The translations under genes were made by a program, and so were the position numbers. From positions 1 through 8,902 of the forward strand of contig SLHT01000270.1 of NCBI GenBank assembly GCA_007136055.1: a stretch of DNA of 8,902 nucleotides. Direction: 5' to 3'. Below the pieces are notes generated by a model that ran no database searches, was not told where the DNA came from, and saw only the letters and a program-made list of their open reading frames with translations. Shown here in pieces: positions 1 through 5,602 of the stretch (position 1 is the stretch's first letter; each line of letters begins with the position of its first letter). Origin of the DNA: Syntrophomonadaceae bacterium. GTDB taxonomy: Bacteria; Bacillota; Dethiobacteria; DTU022.

Positions 1-9
1 TTCAGCCAT
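1..9 (-). CDS. Possible first codons of a gene leaving the window
   Basis: On the minus strand an ATG at 9-7 is followed by GCT GAA (Met-Ala-Glu) up to the window edge. It is preceded by a purine-rich stretch (GGAAAGGATT) that could serve as a ribosome binding site, although the AGGA core is only two bases from the ATG. It lies 71 bases downstream of the YccF gene on the same strand, so it could be the next gene of that unit. Only three codons are visible, so no product can be named. Confidence 0.25.
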
Positions 10-80
10 AATCCTTTCCAGTGTGATATTTCTGGTTAACTGCCTTACTGTTGTTTTATGATTCTTAAATATTTGCCGCT

Positions 81-485
81 TTATCGCGTAGATGAACGTG
101 CATGGTTTTTTAAGCTGATAATTTTTGCGCCAAAAGGCAGGATAGCCAGTATGGCAAGCTTGAAGTGCTGCAGGCCAAAAGGAATCCCGATGATGGTGAT
201 GCAGAGGAAGATGCCGATAGTTAGATGAGTAATACAAAGTTCCCATCCTAAGAGCAGGATCCAAAGGATGTTCCCGAACAACCCTGCGGCTCCGAAGCTG
301 CCTACTTCAACATAATACCCAAAAGGCCAGAGAACAAAACCGGCAATTTTGAAGCACTGCAGTCCGAAGGGGATACCGATAATCGTTAGGCAGACCAGCA
401 CTCCGGCAATGGTCCAAAATATGGCGCCGATTATGCCGCCGAAGATAAGCCAGAGTATATTGCCGATAAATCTTAATACGCTCAT
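81..485 (-). CDS. YccF-family small inner membrane protein
   Basis: A 134-residue, very hydrophobic protein with two YccF domains in tandem. The ten-residue motif TIIGIPFGLQ occurs at about residues 34-43 and again, identically, at 97-106. Each copy is followed by an FK...PFG segment (WPFG at 53-56, LPFG at 116-119). About four membrane segments are expected, with a short basic tail (KNHARSSTR). The family is widespread in bacteria, but I know of no established biochemical function. I chose the ATG at 485 because AGGAGGAGGG sits directly upstream at 491-500. A longer frame to 548 would place the promoter -10 box inside the gene. It diverges from the YchF-like gene. Confidence 0.85.
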   Translation of the reverse strand: MSVLRFIGNILWLIFGGIIGAIFWTIAGVLVCLTIIGIPFGLQCFKIAGFVLWPFGYYVEVGSFGAAGLFGNILWILLLGWELCITHLTIGIFLCITIIGIPFGLQHFKLAILAILPFGAKIISLKNHARSSTR

Positions 486-506
486 GTTATCCCTCCTCCT
501 GTTCAT

Positions 507-537
507 ATTATATGCTATTATCCCAAACACTGCGCAA
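507..537 (-). promoter_or_regulatory. Promoter of the YccF-family gene
   Basis: A perfect -10 hexamer TATAAT (512-507, minus strand) lies 22 bases before the start codon. The best -35 match is TTGCGC (537-532), with a rather long 19-base spacer. Transcription would start near 500, leaving a leader of about 15 bases with the ribosome binding site almost at the 5' end of the transcript. The -10 box is convincing and the -35 box is weak. Confidence 0.5.
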
Positions 538-631
538 ATAAAAACCAATTCTGTTCCCAGTTTAGTCAGCCTGCAGTTTACGTGTTATAAAGTTTATGTT
601 GTGAGAGAAGATTGTTGCTTTGTTGCAGCTG

Positions 632-660
632 TTTACATTATAGCCGCGCTATGGTTAAAT
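632..660 (+). promoter_or_regulatory. Candidate promoter of the YchF-like gene
   Basis: TTTACA (632-637, five of six matches to the -35 consensus) is separated by exactly 17 bases from TTAAAT (655-660, four of six matches to the -10 consensus). The start codon is 39 bases downstream, and the ribosome binding site AGGAG is at 684-688. A perfect inverted repeat fills most of the spacer (separate entry). This is pattern matching only. Confidence 0.45.
640..652. repeat. Perfect dyad in the promoter spacer, possible operator
   Basis: ATAGC-CGC-GCTAT is a perfect inverted repeat (5-base arms, 3-base centre). Its centre, base 646, is the exact midpoint of the 17-base spacer of the promoter at 632-660. 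A dyad there could be a regulator site or a small DNA hairpin. It is short enough to be chance, and no regulator gene is adjacent. Confidence 0.35.
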
Positions 661-698
661 AACAGGGTTGGTGAATAAAGCTCAGGAGATGAAGATAA

Positions 699-1781
699 AT
701 GCAGATCGGCCTTGTAGGAATGCCCCTGTCGGGCAAAACAACCTTGTTTAATCTATTAACCGGAAACCTTCAGCCCGTTAAAAAAGGTTTAGCAGAAGGG
801 GTTTTTACCGGCAGCGCAGTGGTGCCGGATTTTCGAATAGACTTCCTTTCAGCTCTATACCAGCCCAAAAAAACCACCTGCGCCAGGATAGTTTTTAAAG
901 ATATTCCCGGGGTTAAAATGGATGATAACAGGGCCAGGGCTTCCCGCCTGCTTGATGAAGCACGCCTTGCCGATGCCCTTGTCCAGGTATTGCGAGTTTT
1001 TAGCTCTTCCGAAGTAGATACAGTAACCGGCAAAGCAAAACCATATGCGGATTTGACTGATTACGCAACTGAACTTATCCTTGCCGATATTGATGCTCTC
1101 GAGAAACGTATTGCCCGCCTCGAAGACTTGCCAAAACGTAAAAAAGATAGTTCCAGGCAGATTGAGCTCTTTAAGAGGTTGCTTTCGGCTCTTGAAGAAG
1201 AGCGTTTTATAAGCAGCCTTGAGCTGACAGCTGATGAGAAGGAGCTGCTTGAGGGGCAGATATTTTTAAGTGAAAAGCCTCTTATCCTGGCTGTCAATAT
1301 TGATGAAGATCAACTGCGCAGGGATGATTATCCCGATCGGGATAAAATCTACGCTTATGCTTTCGAAAAAGGGCTGCCGGTTGTCGAGATCTGTGCCCGC
1401 GCTGAAATGGAAATCAGCCAGCTTATGCCAGAAGAACAGGATGAATTTATGGAAGACCTGGGCCTTAAAGAGTCGAGCCTGGGCCGGCTGGCTTGCATGG
1501 CTTATGAACTGCTTAACCTTAGTTCGTTTTTTACCGTTGGGGAAGATGAAGTTCGGGCCTGGACTGTACGCAATGGAGCAAGCGCCCGGCGGGCGGCCGG
1601 GAAAATTCATTCTGACATAGAACGCGGCTTTATCCGGGCCGAAGTATTTCACTATGACCACCTTCAGCAACTTGGAAGTTCTGTTAAAGTGCGCGAAGCC
1701 GGCTTGTTCCGGTTGGAAGGAAAGGACTACACTGTGTCCGATGGTGATATCATCAGTTTTCGCTTTAATGTTTCTGCCTGA
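699..1781 (+). CDS. YchF/OLA1-like P-loop NTPase with C-terminal TGS domain
   Basis: A 360-residue protein, the usual YchF length (about 363). Walker A is GMPLSGKT (residues 7-14), the switch II-like motif is DIPG (68-71), and the base-recognition position reads NIDE (200-203). That fits the NxxE form typical of YchF, which favours ATP, rather than the NKxD of GTPases. A charged helical insert (about 117-180) precedes the rest of the NTPase fold. The TGS/DUF933-type domain (about 275-358) is well conserved: RAWTVRNG, GKIHSDIERGFIRAEV, LEGKDYTVSDGD, FRFNV. YchF proteins associate with ribosomes and affect translation and stress responses. The N-terminal motifs differ from canonical YchF (GLPNVGKS, DIAGLV), so this is probably a divergent paralogue rather than the housekeeping copy. 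The start at 699 has AGGAG at 684-688 with a 10-base gap. Confidence 0.88.
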   Translation: MQIGLVGMPLSGKTTLFNLLTGNLQPVKKGLAEGVFTGSAVVPDFRIDFLSALYQPKKTTCARIVFKDIPGVKMDDNRARASRLLDEARLADALVQVLRVFSSSEVDTVTGKAKPYADLTDYATELILADIDALEKRIARLEDLPKRKKDSSRQIELFKRLLSALEEERFISSLELTADEKELLEGQIFLSEKPLILAVNIDEDQLRRDDYPDRDKIYAYAFEKGLPVVEICARAEMEISQLMPEEQDEFMEDLGLKESSLGRLACMAYELLNLSSFFTVGEDEVRAWTVRNGASARRAAGKIHSDIERGFIRAEVFHYDHLQQLGSSVKVREAGLFRLEGKDYTVSDGDIISFRFNVSA

Positions 1782-1818
1782 TTTGCAACATATATGGTTT
1801 CTGCGATAGCGCTGCCGT

Positions 1819-2427
1819 CTAGCTGCCGCTAGTGATTAAAAAGACCAACTCTTCAGCGGATGTTCCATCAGCCGGCAGTTCAAGCGGTTTATAGCCTGTT
1901 CCGGAGGCAGCGGCATAGCCGGCAGCTATCTTAACTCCTCTTGTTTCAGTCCAATCGAGAAAGTCGTAGAGGGTGAAAAGATGGACATTCGGGGTATTAT
2001 GCCACCTATATGGTAGTGCAGGAGTAACAGGCATTCTTCCTGTTTGCAGCAAACGGTTAAGGACCGCATGATAATTAAAGTTTGGAAATGTAACGATCGA
2101 AAACCTGCTGATTCTCAACATTTCTTCCAGTGTATCCAGGGGTCGTTGTAGTTGCTGCAGGGTCATTTCGAGAATGGCATAATCAAAAGAGTGTTCTTTA
2201 AATTCGGGTAGTCCCTGGTCAAGATCCTTCTGGTAAACGGATACTCCATTACGAATAGCTTCAGCTACCCGGTCGGGGTTTCGTTCAACTGCCTGTCCTG
2301 TCGCGTGTTTTTCATTGATCAGTCTGGCCAGGAGATCCCCGCTGCCGCAACCAAGGTCGAGTACTTTTGACGCCGGTTCGATTAAACTGTAAATGAGCTC
2401 ATGATCCCAGCGTTTTCTTTTTTTCAT
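1819..2427 (-). CDS. metW: MetW, methionine biosynthesis methyltransferase-fold protein
   Basis: A 202-residue class I methyltransferase fold. The SAM-binding glycine loop is VLDLGCGSGDLL (22-33), followed by an acidic residue ending strand 2 (VERN, 47-50) and DLD (68-70). MetW-specific stretches are LQQLQRPLDTLEEMLR (90-105), FPNF (114-117), GRMPVT (130-135) and NTPNVHLFT (144-152). MetW accompanies MetX in many bacteria, and work in other species shows it can bind and activate MetX. Whether it methylates anything is not established. It is the last gene of the operon. Its ATG overlaps the metX stop (ATGA), and GAGGT at 2440-2436 is the ribosome binding site, so translation is probably coupled. 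It converges on the YchF-like gene with only 37 bases between stops and no clear terminator. Confidence 0.93.
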   Translation of the reverse strand: MKKRKRWDHELIYSLIEPASKVLDLGCGSGDLLARLINEKHATGQAVERNPDRVAEAIRNGVSVYQKDLDQGLPEFKEHSFDYAILEMTLQQLQRPLDTLEEMLRISRFSIVTFPNFNYHAVLNRLLQTGRMPVTPALPYRWHNTPNVHLFTLYDFLDWTETRGVKIAAGYAAASGTGYKPLELPADGTSAEELVFLITSGS

Positions 2428-3638
2428 TGGTAGTTACCTCGTTTTAGGAAAGAATCGATCAGGGGGGTATTTTTATCAGTTTCCAATAGGAAAGCATCGT
2501 GCCCGTAAGCAGAGGGTATTTCAATGTAGGATACCGGTCGGCCGCCGGCTATTATTGCCTTGGCAACCGCTCTTGTTGCCTCCGGCGGGTATAGCCAGTC
2601 AGAAGAATAGGATATTAGCAGCATTTCAGCTTCGATTGAAGCGAAGGCAGCTGCAAGTTCTCCCCCACCGTAAGCAGAGGCGTCAAAGTAGTCCATCGCT
2701 CTGGTCAGGTAAAGATAGCTGTTGGCGTCAAAACGCTGAACAAACGAACGCCCCTGGTGCTCAAGGTAACTTTCTACCGAAAATTCATTATTCAACCGAA
2801 AGCAGGGCTTTGTTCCATTCTGATAACGACGCCCGAATTTGCCTTCCATTGAATCAGCCGATAGGTAAGTAATATGTCCAAGCATACGGGCCAGTTCAAG
2901 CCCGCCGGCAGGAGGAGCAGAGCCATAGTAGTTACCGTCAAGGAAACAGGGATCATTTAAAATCGCCTGTCTGCCAACGGCGTTAAAGGCCAGACCCTGG
3001 GCGCCAAGGCGTGCTGAAGCAGCAATGATAATTGCCGATTGAACTCGTTCGGGGTAATTGATTACCCAGGACATGGCTTGCTGACCGCCCAATGAACCAC
3101 CCGCAATAGCCAGTAATTTATCAATACCGAGATAATCCTGAAGCCGTAATTGCAGGCGAACCCAGTCGTCGACAGTGACCACCGGAAAACTAAGTCCGTA
3201 CGGTTTGCCTGTGTGTGGGTTTAATGACCATGGTCCGGTTGTGCCGTAACAGCTGCCAAGAATATTGGCGCAAACAACAAAGTAGTGGTTTGTATCAAAA
3301 GCTTTTCCGGGCCCGATCGAGCAGTCCCACCAACCTGGTCGGTCTTTACGCCAGGGCCGGTTGTATTTTTCCCAGTCGGCGTCCCAACCGGCGGCGTGCG
3401 CATCGCCTGAGAGAGCATGCAAGATAAAGATTGCATTATCCCTGGCCCTGGAGAGTTTGCCATAAGTTTCATATTCCACGGTTACAGGCGCAAGGGTTGC
3501 TCCACAGTCAAGGGGCAGCGGATTTTCATTGTCGACCAGAAGGATTCGCTGCGGTCTGGTCCAACCGACAGAGTAGGGTGAACCGGGAAGATCTATCCCT
3601 GTTTTTTTCTCCAGACAAACGTTAAGGGGGTCTGTCAT
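2424..3638 (-). CDS. metX: Homoserine O-acetyltransferase
   Basis: A 404-residue alpha/beta-hydrolase-fold acyltransferase that activates homoserine with acetyl-CoA, the committed step towards methionine. Family landmarks are VEYETYG (54-60), HALSGDAHAAG (74-84), the NILGSCYGTTGP stretch (125-136), and the nucleophile elbow AGGSLGGQQ with Ser182. The other triad members are Asp347 (SSDWLYPPE) and His380 (YGHDAFLL). The adjacent acetylhomoserine-using MetY supports acetyl rather than succinyl transfer, but MetX specificity cannot be settled by eye. The start at 3638 is backed by GGGAGGGAG upstream at 3647-3655, which lies inside the end of metY. The metY and metX frames overlap by 17 bases. 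Middle gene of metY-metX-metW. Confidence 0.95.
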   Translation of the reverse strand: MTDPLNVCLEKKTGIDLPGSPYSVGWTRPQRILLVDNENPLPLDCGATLAPVTVEYETYGKLSRARDNAIFILHALSGDAHAAGWDADWEKYNRPWRKDRPGWWDCSIGPGKAFDTNHYFVVCANILGSCYGTTGPWSLNPHTGKPYGLSFPVVTVDDWVRLQLRLQDYLGIDKLLAIAGGSLGGQQAMSWVINYPERVQSAIIIAASARLGAQGLAFNAVGRQAILNDPCFLDGNYYGSAPPAGGLELARMLGHITYLSADSMEGKFGRRYQNGTKPCFRLNNEFSVESYLEHQGRSFVQRFDANSYLYLTRAMDYFDASAYGGGELAAAFASIEAEMLLISYSSDWLYPPEATRAVAKAIIAGGRPVSYIEIPSAYGHDAFLLETDKNTPLIDSFLKRGNYQ

Positions 3639-4956
3639 TTTTCTGTCTCCCTCCCTGTGAGGGAGTTAATTGGCTAATATTAAGGGCTTGTTCCAGGTCA
3701 GCAATTATATCATCCGCTTCTTCAAGCCCCACTGATAGGCGAACATAATCTTCGGTAACACCGGTTTGTAACTGTTCTTCTTTCGTAAGCTGTTGATGCG
3801 TGGTCGATGCTGGACGAATAATTAAAGTTTTGGCATCGCCAATATTGGCCAGGTGTGAAATAAGTTTAACAGCATTGATTAACCTGGCTCCTGCATCAAG
3901 CCCGCCTTTGATGCCAAAGCCCAGGATAGCACCCTGTCCCCGGGGCAGTTTTTCCAGGCTGCGATTATAGTCAGGATGGCTTTTGAGACCGGGATAGTTA
4001 ACCCAGGATACAGCGGAGTGTTTCTCCAACCATTTAGCTACGGCAAGCGCGTTCTCGCAGTGCCTGGACATGCGCAGGGGCAGGGTTTCCAGCCCCTGCA
4101 GGAAGAGAAAGGCGTTAAAAGGAGACAGGCAAGGCCCGAGATCCCGCAGTAATTGGACCCTTGCCCGGGTGATGAAGGCTGATCCGTTAACTCCGGAATT
4201 ACCAAATGCATCCCAGTAGCGAATTCCGTTATAAGTGGGATCAGGGTCAGTAAACCCGGGGAATTTGCCGCCGTCCCATTTGAAGGTTCCCTTTTCAACA
4301 ATAGCTCCCCCAATCGAGGTGCCATGCCCGCCAATAAATTTAGTCAGGGAATGAATAACCAGGTCGGCGCCATGCTCAAATGGCCTGAAGAGGTATGGAG
4401 TTGTGACGGTATTATCTACAACGAGTGGTACCCCAAGATCATGTGCCGCTTCGCTTATTTTATTTATGTGGGCCAGGCGGTTCCTGGGATTACCGATTGA
4501 TTCTAAAAAGAAAGCCCGGGTTTGATCATCAGCTGCTGATGTAAAGCTGGATGGGTCGGTAGGGTCGCCGAAACGAACTGATATTCCGAAGCGGGGCAGG
4601 GTGTAAGCAAAAAGGTTGTAGGTGCCACCATAGAGATGGCTGCTGCTGATAATGTTTTGTCCAGCCTTCGCCAGGTTAAGAATAGCAAGGGTGGTGGCGG
4701 CCTGACCGGATGAAAGCGCGAGGGTGGCGCTTCCGTTTTCAAGTGCAGCGATACGTTTTTCTAAAACATCTACAGTCGGGTTCATGATCCTTGAATAAAT
4801 GTTGCCTGCCTGCTCAAGCCCGAACAGGGCAGCAGCATGTTCAACTGAATCAAAAATATATGACGTGGTCTGGTAAAGCGGAACAGCGCGAGAACCGGTT
4901 GATGGATCGGCCTGCTGGCCGGCATGTAATGATAAGGTAGAAAATCCCTGAGTCAT
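3622..4956 (-). CDS. metY: O-acetylhomoserine sulfhydrylase (aminocarboxypropyltransferase)
   Basis: A 444-residue Cys/Met-metabolism PLP enzyme. It would convert O-acetylhomoserine plus sulfide (or methanethiol) to homocysteine (or methionine) in the cytoplasm. Visible hallmarks are an N-terminal TLSLHAGQ (7-14), the neighbouring-subunit phosphate clamp YSRIMNPT (54-61), SSGQAA (82-87), Asp181 in VVDNT that pairs with the PLP ring nitrogen, and the PLP lysine Lys206 in HSLTKFIGGHG. The length and the long insertion after Lys206 (WDGGKFPGFTDPDPTYNG) fit MetY rather than MetB/MetC. The C-terminus ends in a polar tail overlapping the metX ribosome binding site. First gene of the operon. Its own ribosome binding site AGGAGGCA (4971-4964) has an exact complement in the leader, suggesting translational control. 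Confidence 0.95.
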   Translation of the reverse strand: MTQGFSTLSLHAGQQADPSTGSRAVPLYQTTSYIFDSVEHAAALFGLEQAGNIYSRIMNPTVDVLEKRIAALENGSATLALSSGQAATTLAILNLAKAGQNIISSSHLYGGTYNLFAYTLPRFGISVRFGDPTDPSSFTSAADDQTRAFFLESIGNPRNRLAHINKISEAAHDLGVPLVVDNTVTTPYLFRPFEHGADLVIHSLTKFIGGHGTSIGGAIVEKGTFKWDGGKFPGFTDPDPTYNGIRYWDAFGNSGVNGSAFITRARVQLLRDLGPCLSPFNAFLFLQGLETLPLRMSRHCENALAVAKWLEKHSAVSWVNYPGLKSHPDYNRSLEKLPRGQGAILGFGIKGGLDAGARLINAVKLISHLANIGDAKTLIIRPASTTHQQLTKEEQLQTGVTEDYVRLSVGLEEADDIIADLEQALNISQLTPSQGGRQKNDRPP

Positions 4957-4963
4957 AATTAAT

Positions 4964-5033
4964 TGCCTCCTAGTAATTATAGGTTTTTAGATAATCTGTA
5001 ATTAAATGGATGTTGCTAAATGAAAAGGAGGCA
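4964..5033 (-). promoter_or_regulatory. metY ribosome-binding-site sequestering pair
   Basis: On the minus strand TGCCTCCT (5033-5026) is an exact 8-nt reverse complement of AGGAGGCA (4971-4964), the metY ribosome binding site, seven bases before the ATG. The intervening loop would be 54 nt. The upstream arm lies inside the last sense codons of the leader reading frame (Cys42-Leu43-Leu44). A ribosome stalled on or near those codons would cover it and free the metY site, whereas an unoccupied leader would allow pairing and repression. The complementarity is seen directly. The regulatory role is inferred by analogy with translational attenuators such as the erm leaders. CCTCC-type complements can arise by chance, but the position here is unusually apt. 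Confidence 0.5.
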
Positions 5034-5156
5034 CATGGCGGTGAGCCCGCCCCGGTTTGTATAGAGGTGGGGAGAGGTGATGTCAACACGAAAGGAACGG
5101 TTTTTAACTGGCAGTTTTGGAGACTTCGTTTCCAGAAGTGATTTATTTCCCTGCAC
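5016..5156 (-). CDS. Candidate leader peptide of the met operon (46 aa)
   Basis: A short frame of 46 codons from GTG (5156-5154) to TAG (5018-5016). AGGGAGGAG (5170-5162) gives a textbook ribosome binding site about seven bases before the GTG. An in-frame TAG overlaps the start of that site, so no longer version exists. The peptide is basic and polar in its first half (KSLLETKSPKLPVKNRSFR) and ends RGGLTAMCLLFI, with the only internal Met (41) and only Cys (42) adjacent near the end. The transcript from the promoter at 5211-5239 would carry it 59 bases ahead of metY. Its last codons carry the complement of the metY ribosome binding site, pointing to a regulatory leader rather than an enzyme. 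I do not recognise the peptide as a known family. An alternative is that the region is a structured RNA and the frame is incidental. Confidence 0.5.
   Translation of the reverse strand: MQGNKSLLETKSPKLPVKNRSFRVDITSPHLYTNRGGLTAMCLLFI
5037..5051 (-). other. GC-rich hairpin in the metY leader
   Basis: GGCGG-GCTCA-CCGCC on the minus strand is a perfect 5-bp all-GC stem with a 5-nt loop. It covers codons for Arg35 to Ala40 of the leader peptide and ends three bases before the complement of the metY ribosome binding site. It could slow the ribosome, or stack on the sequestering helix. There is no following U-run, so it is not a terminator. Confidence 0.5.
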
Positions 5157-5210
5157 GGCAGCTCCTCCCTATTAATATTATGTCTATTAACTTACTATCA
5201 TATAAATGTA

Positions 5211-5239
5211 ATACTACGCTTATTTTTATTGCTTGTCAA
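5211..5239 (-). promoter_or_regulatory. Promoter of the metY-metX-metW operon
   Basis: TTGACA (5239-5234) is a perfect -35 hexamer, with a 17-base AT-rich spacer to TAGTAT (5216-5211, four of six matches to the -10 consensus). Transcription would begin near 5204. This gives about 48 bases before the leader-peptide start and about 248 bases before metY. The whole neighbourhood is markedly AT-rich, as expected of a strong clostridial promoter. No operator palindrome is obvious over it. Confidence 0.65.
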
Positions 5240-5266
5240 GTAAACTTATTAATTTGTCTTTCTATA

Positions 5267-5416
5267 ATGATCTCAGCTGTCGGGGCTGCTCTTGGTTTGT
5301 CTCTGGCCACCAACCTGGATAGTGTTTATGCAGGAACTATTTTTGCCCTTATTGGAGCAGCGGCAGACGTGGTCCTGAGAAATTTACCATCCCCCTGGTT
5401 GAAAGATTTTATATGA
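5267..5416 (+). pseudogene. Possible remnant of a small membrane protein
   Basis: From ATG 5267 a 49-codon frame reads as a hydrophobic, protein-like segment (AVGAALGLSLATNLDS, then TIFALIGAAADVV) ending LPSPWLKDFI. The base composition rises sharply here compared with the AT-rich DNA just upstream, as in real coding sequence. There is no ribosome binding site before this ATG, the same frame upstream is low-complexity AT-rich DNA, and no plus-strand promoter is evident. A truncated 3' end of a lost gene fits best; a genuine short membrane peptide or chance are alternatives. I do not recognise a family. Confidence 0.25.
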
Positions 5417-5505
5417 GATGCAAGGCATTAGAAAAAATAACAATTATGCTCTGCATGATAGGCCAACCGGAGTCTTTTTTCAGGCTAAATGTTCTTCTGG
5501 TTTCT

Positions 5506-5530
5506 GCAGAAAATTTTTATTATTTTCTGC
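5506..5530. repeat. Inverted repeat downstream of the acylase gene
   Basis: GCAGAAAA (5506-5513) and TTTTCTGC (5523-5530) form a perfect 8-bp stem with a 9-base AT loop. It lies 73 bases past the acylase stop. It has no clean T-run on the minus-strand side, so it is a poor intrinsic terminator for the acylase transcript, though it might protect its 3' end. Confidence 0.35.
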
Positions 5531-5602
5531 AAATTGTTTTTCCGTTTCTTTGCGCCTGGTTATATCAAGGGTAATAGATCACATCTCAACTGTGAGTTTG
5601 GT

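Larger units (their letters stand above)
5157..5602. other. Gene-poor region between the met leader and the acylase gene
   Basis: These 446 bases hold the met promoter and leader-peptide ribosome binding site (5162-5239), a possible remnant frame on the plus strand (5267-5416), and an AT-rich stretch (5417-5602) with an inverted repeat at 5506-5530. The acylase transcript must end in this last part. A tiny stem ATGC-AGA-GCAT followed by a T-rich run lies near 5425-5456 on the minus strand, but four base pairs are too few to call a terminator. Confidence 0.6.

Noticed and set aside
486..548. Longer start for the YccF-family protein at 548
   Set aside because: The extra 21 residues overlap the TATAAT promoter box and lack a ribosome binding site, while AGGAGGAGGG precedes the ATG at 485.
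1782..1818. Shared terminator between the converging YchF-like and metW genes
   Set aside because: A loose stem (TAGCG...CGCTA) is present but with a long loop and no T-run on either strand.
2555..2872. Open frame of 105 codons on the plus strand inside metX
   Set aside because: It is an antisense shadow of a well-conserved gene, with no start signals and no recognisable protein character.
4957..5204. SAM-I riboswitch or T-box in the metY leader
   Set aside because: No conserved core of either could be found on the minus strand, and there is no terminator hairpin before metY.
5117..5266. N-terminal extension of the 5267-5416 frame back to a TTG at 5117
   Set aside because: No ribosome binding site, it crosses the AT-rich met promoter on the other strand, and the residues there are not protein-like. 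It also lies opposite the better supported leader-peptide frame.
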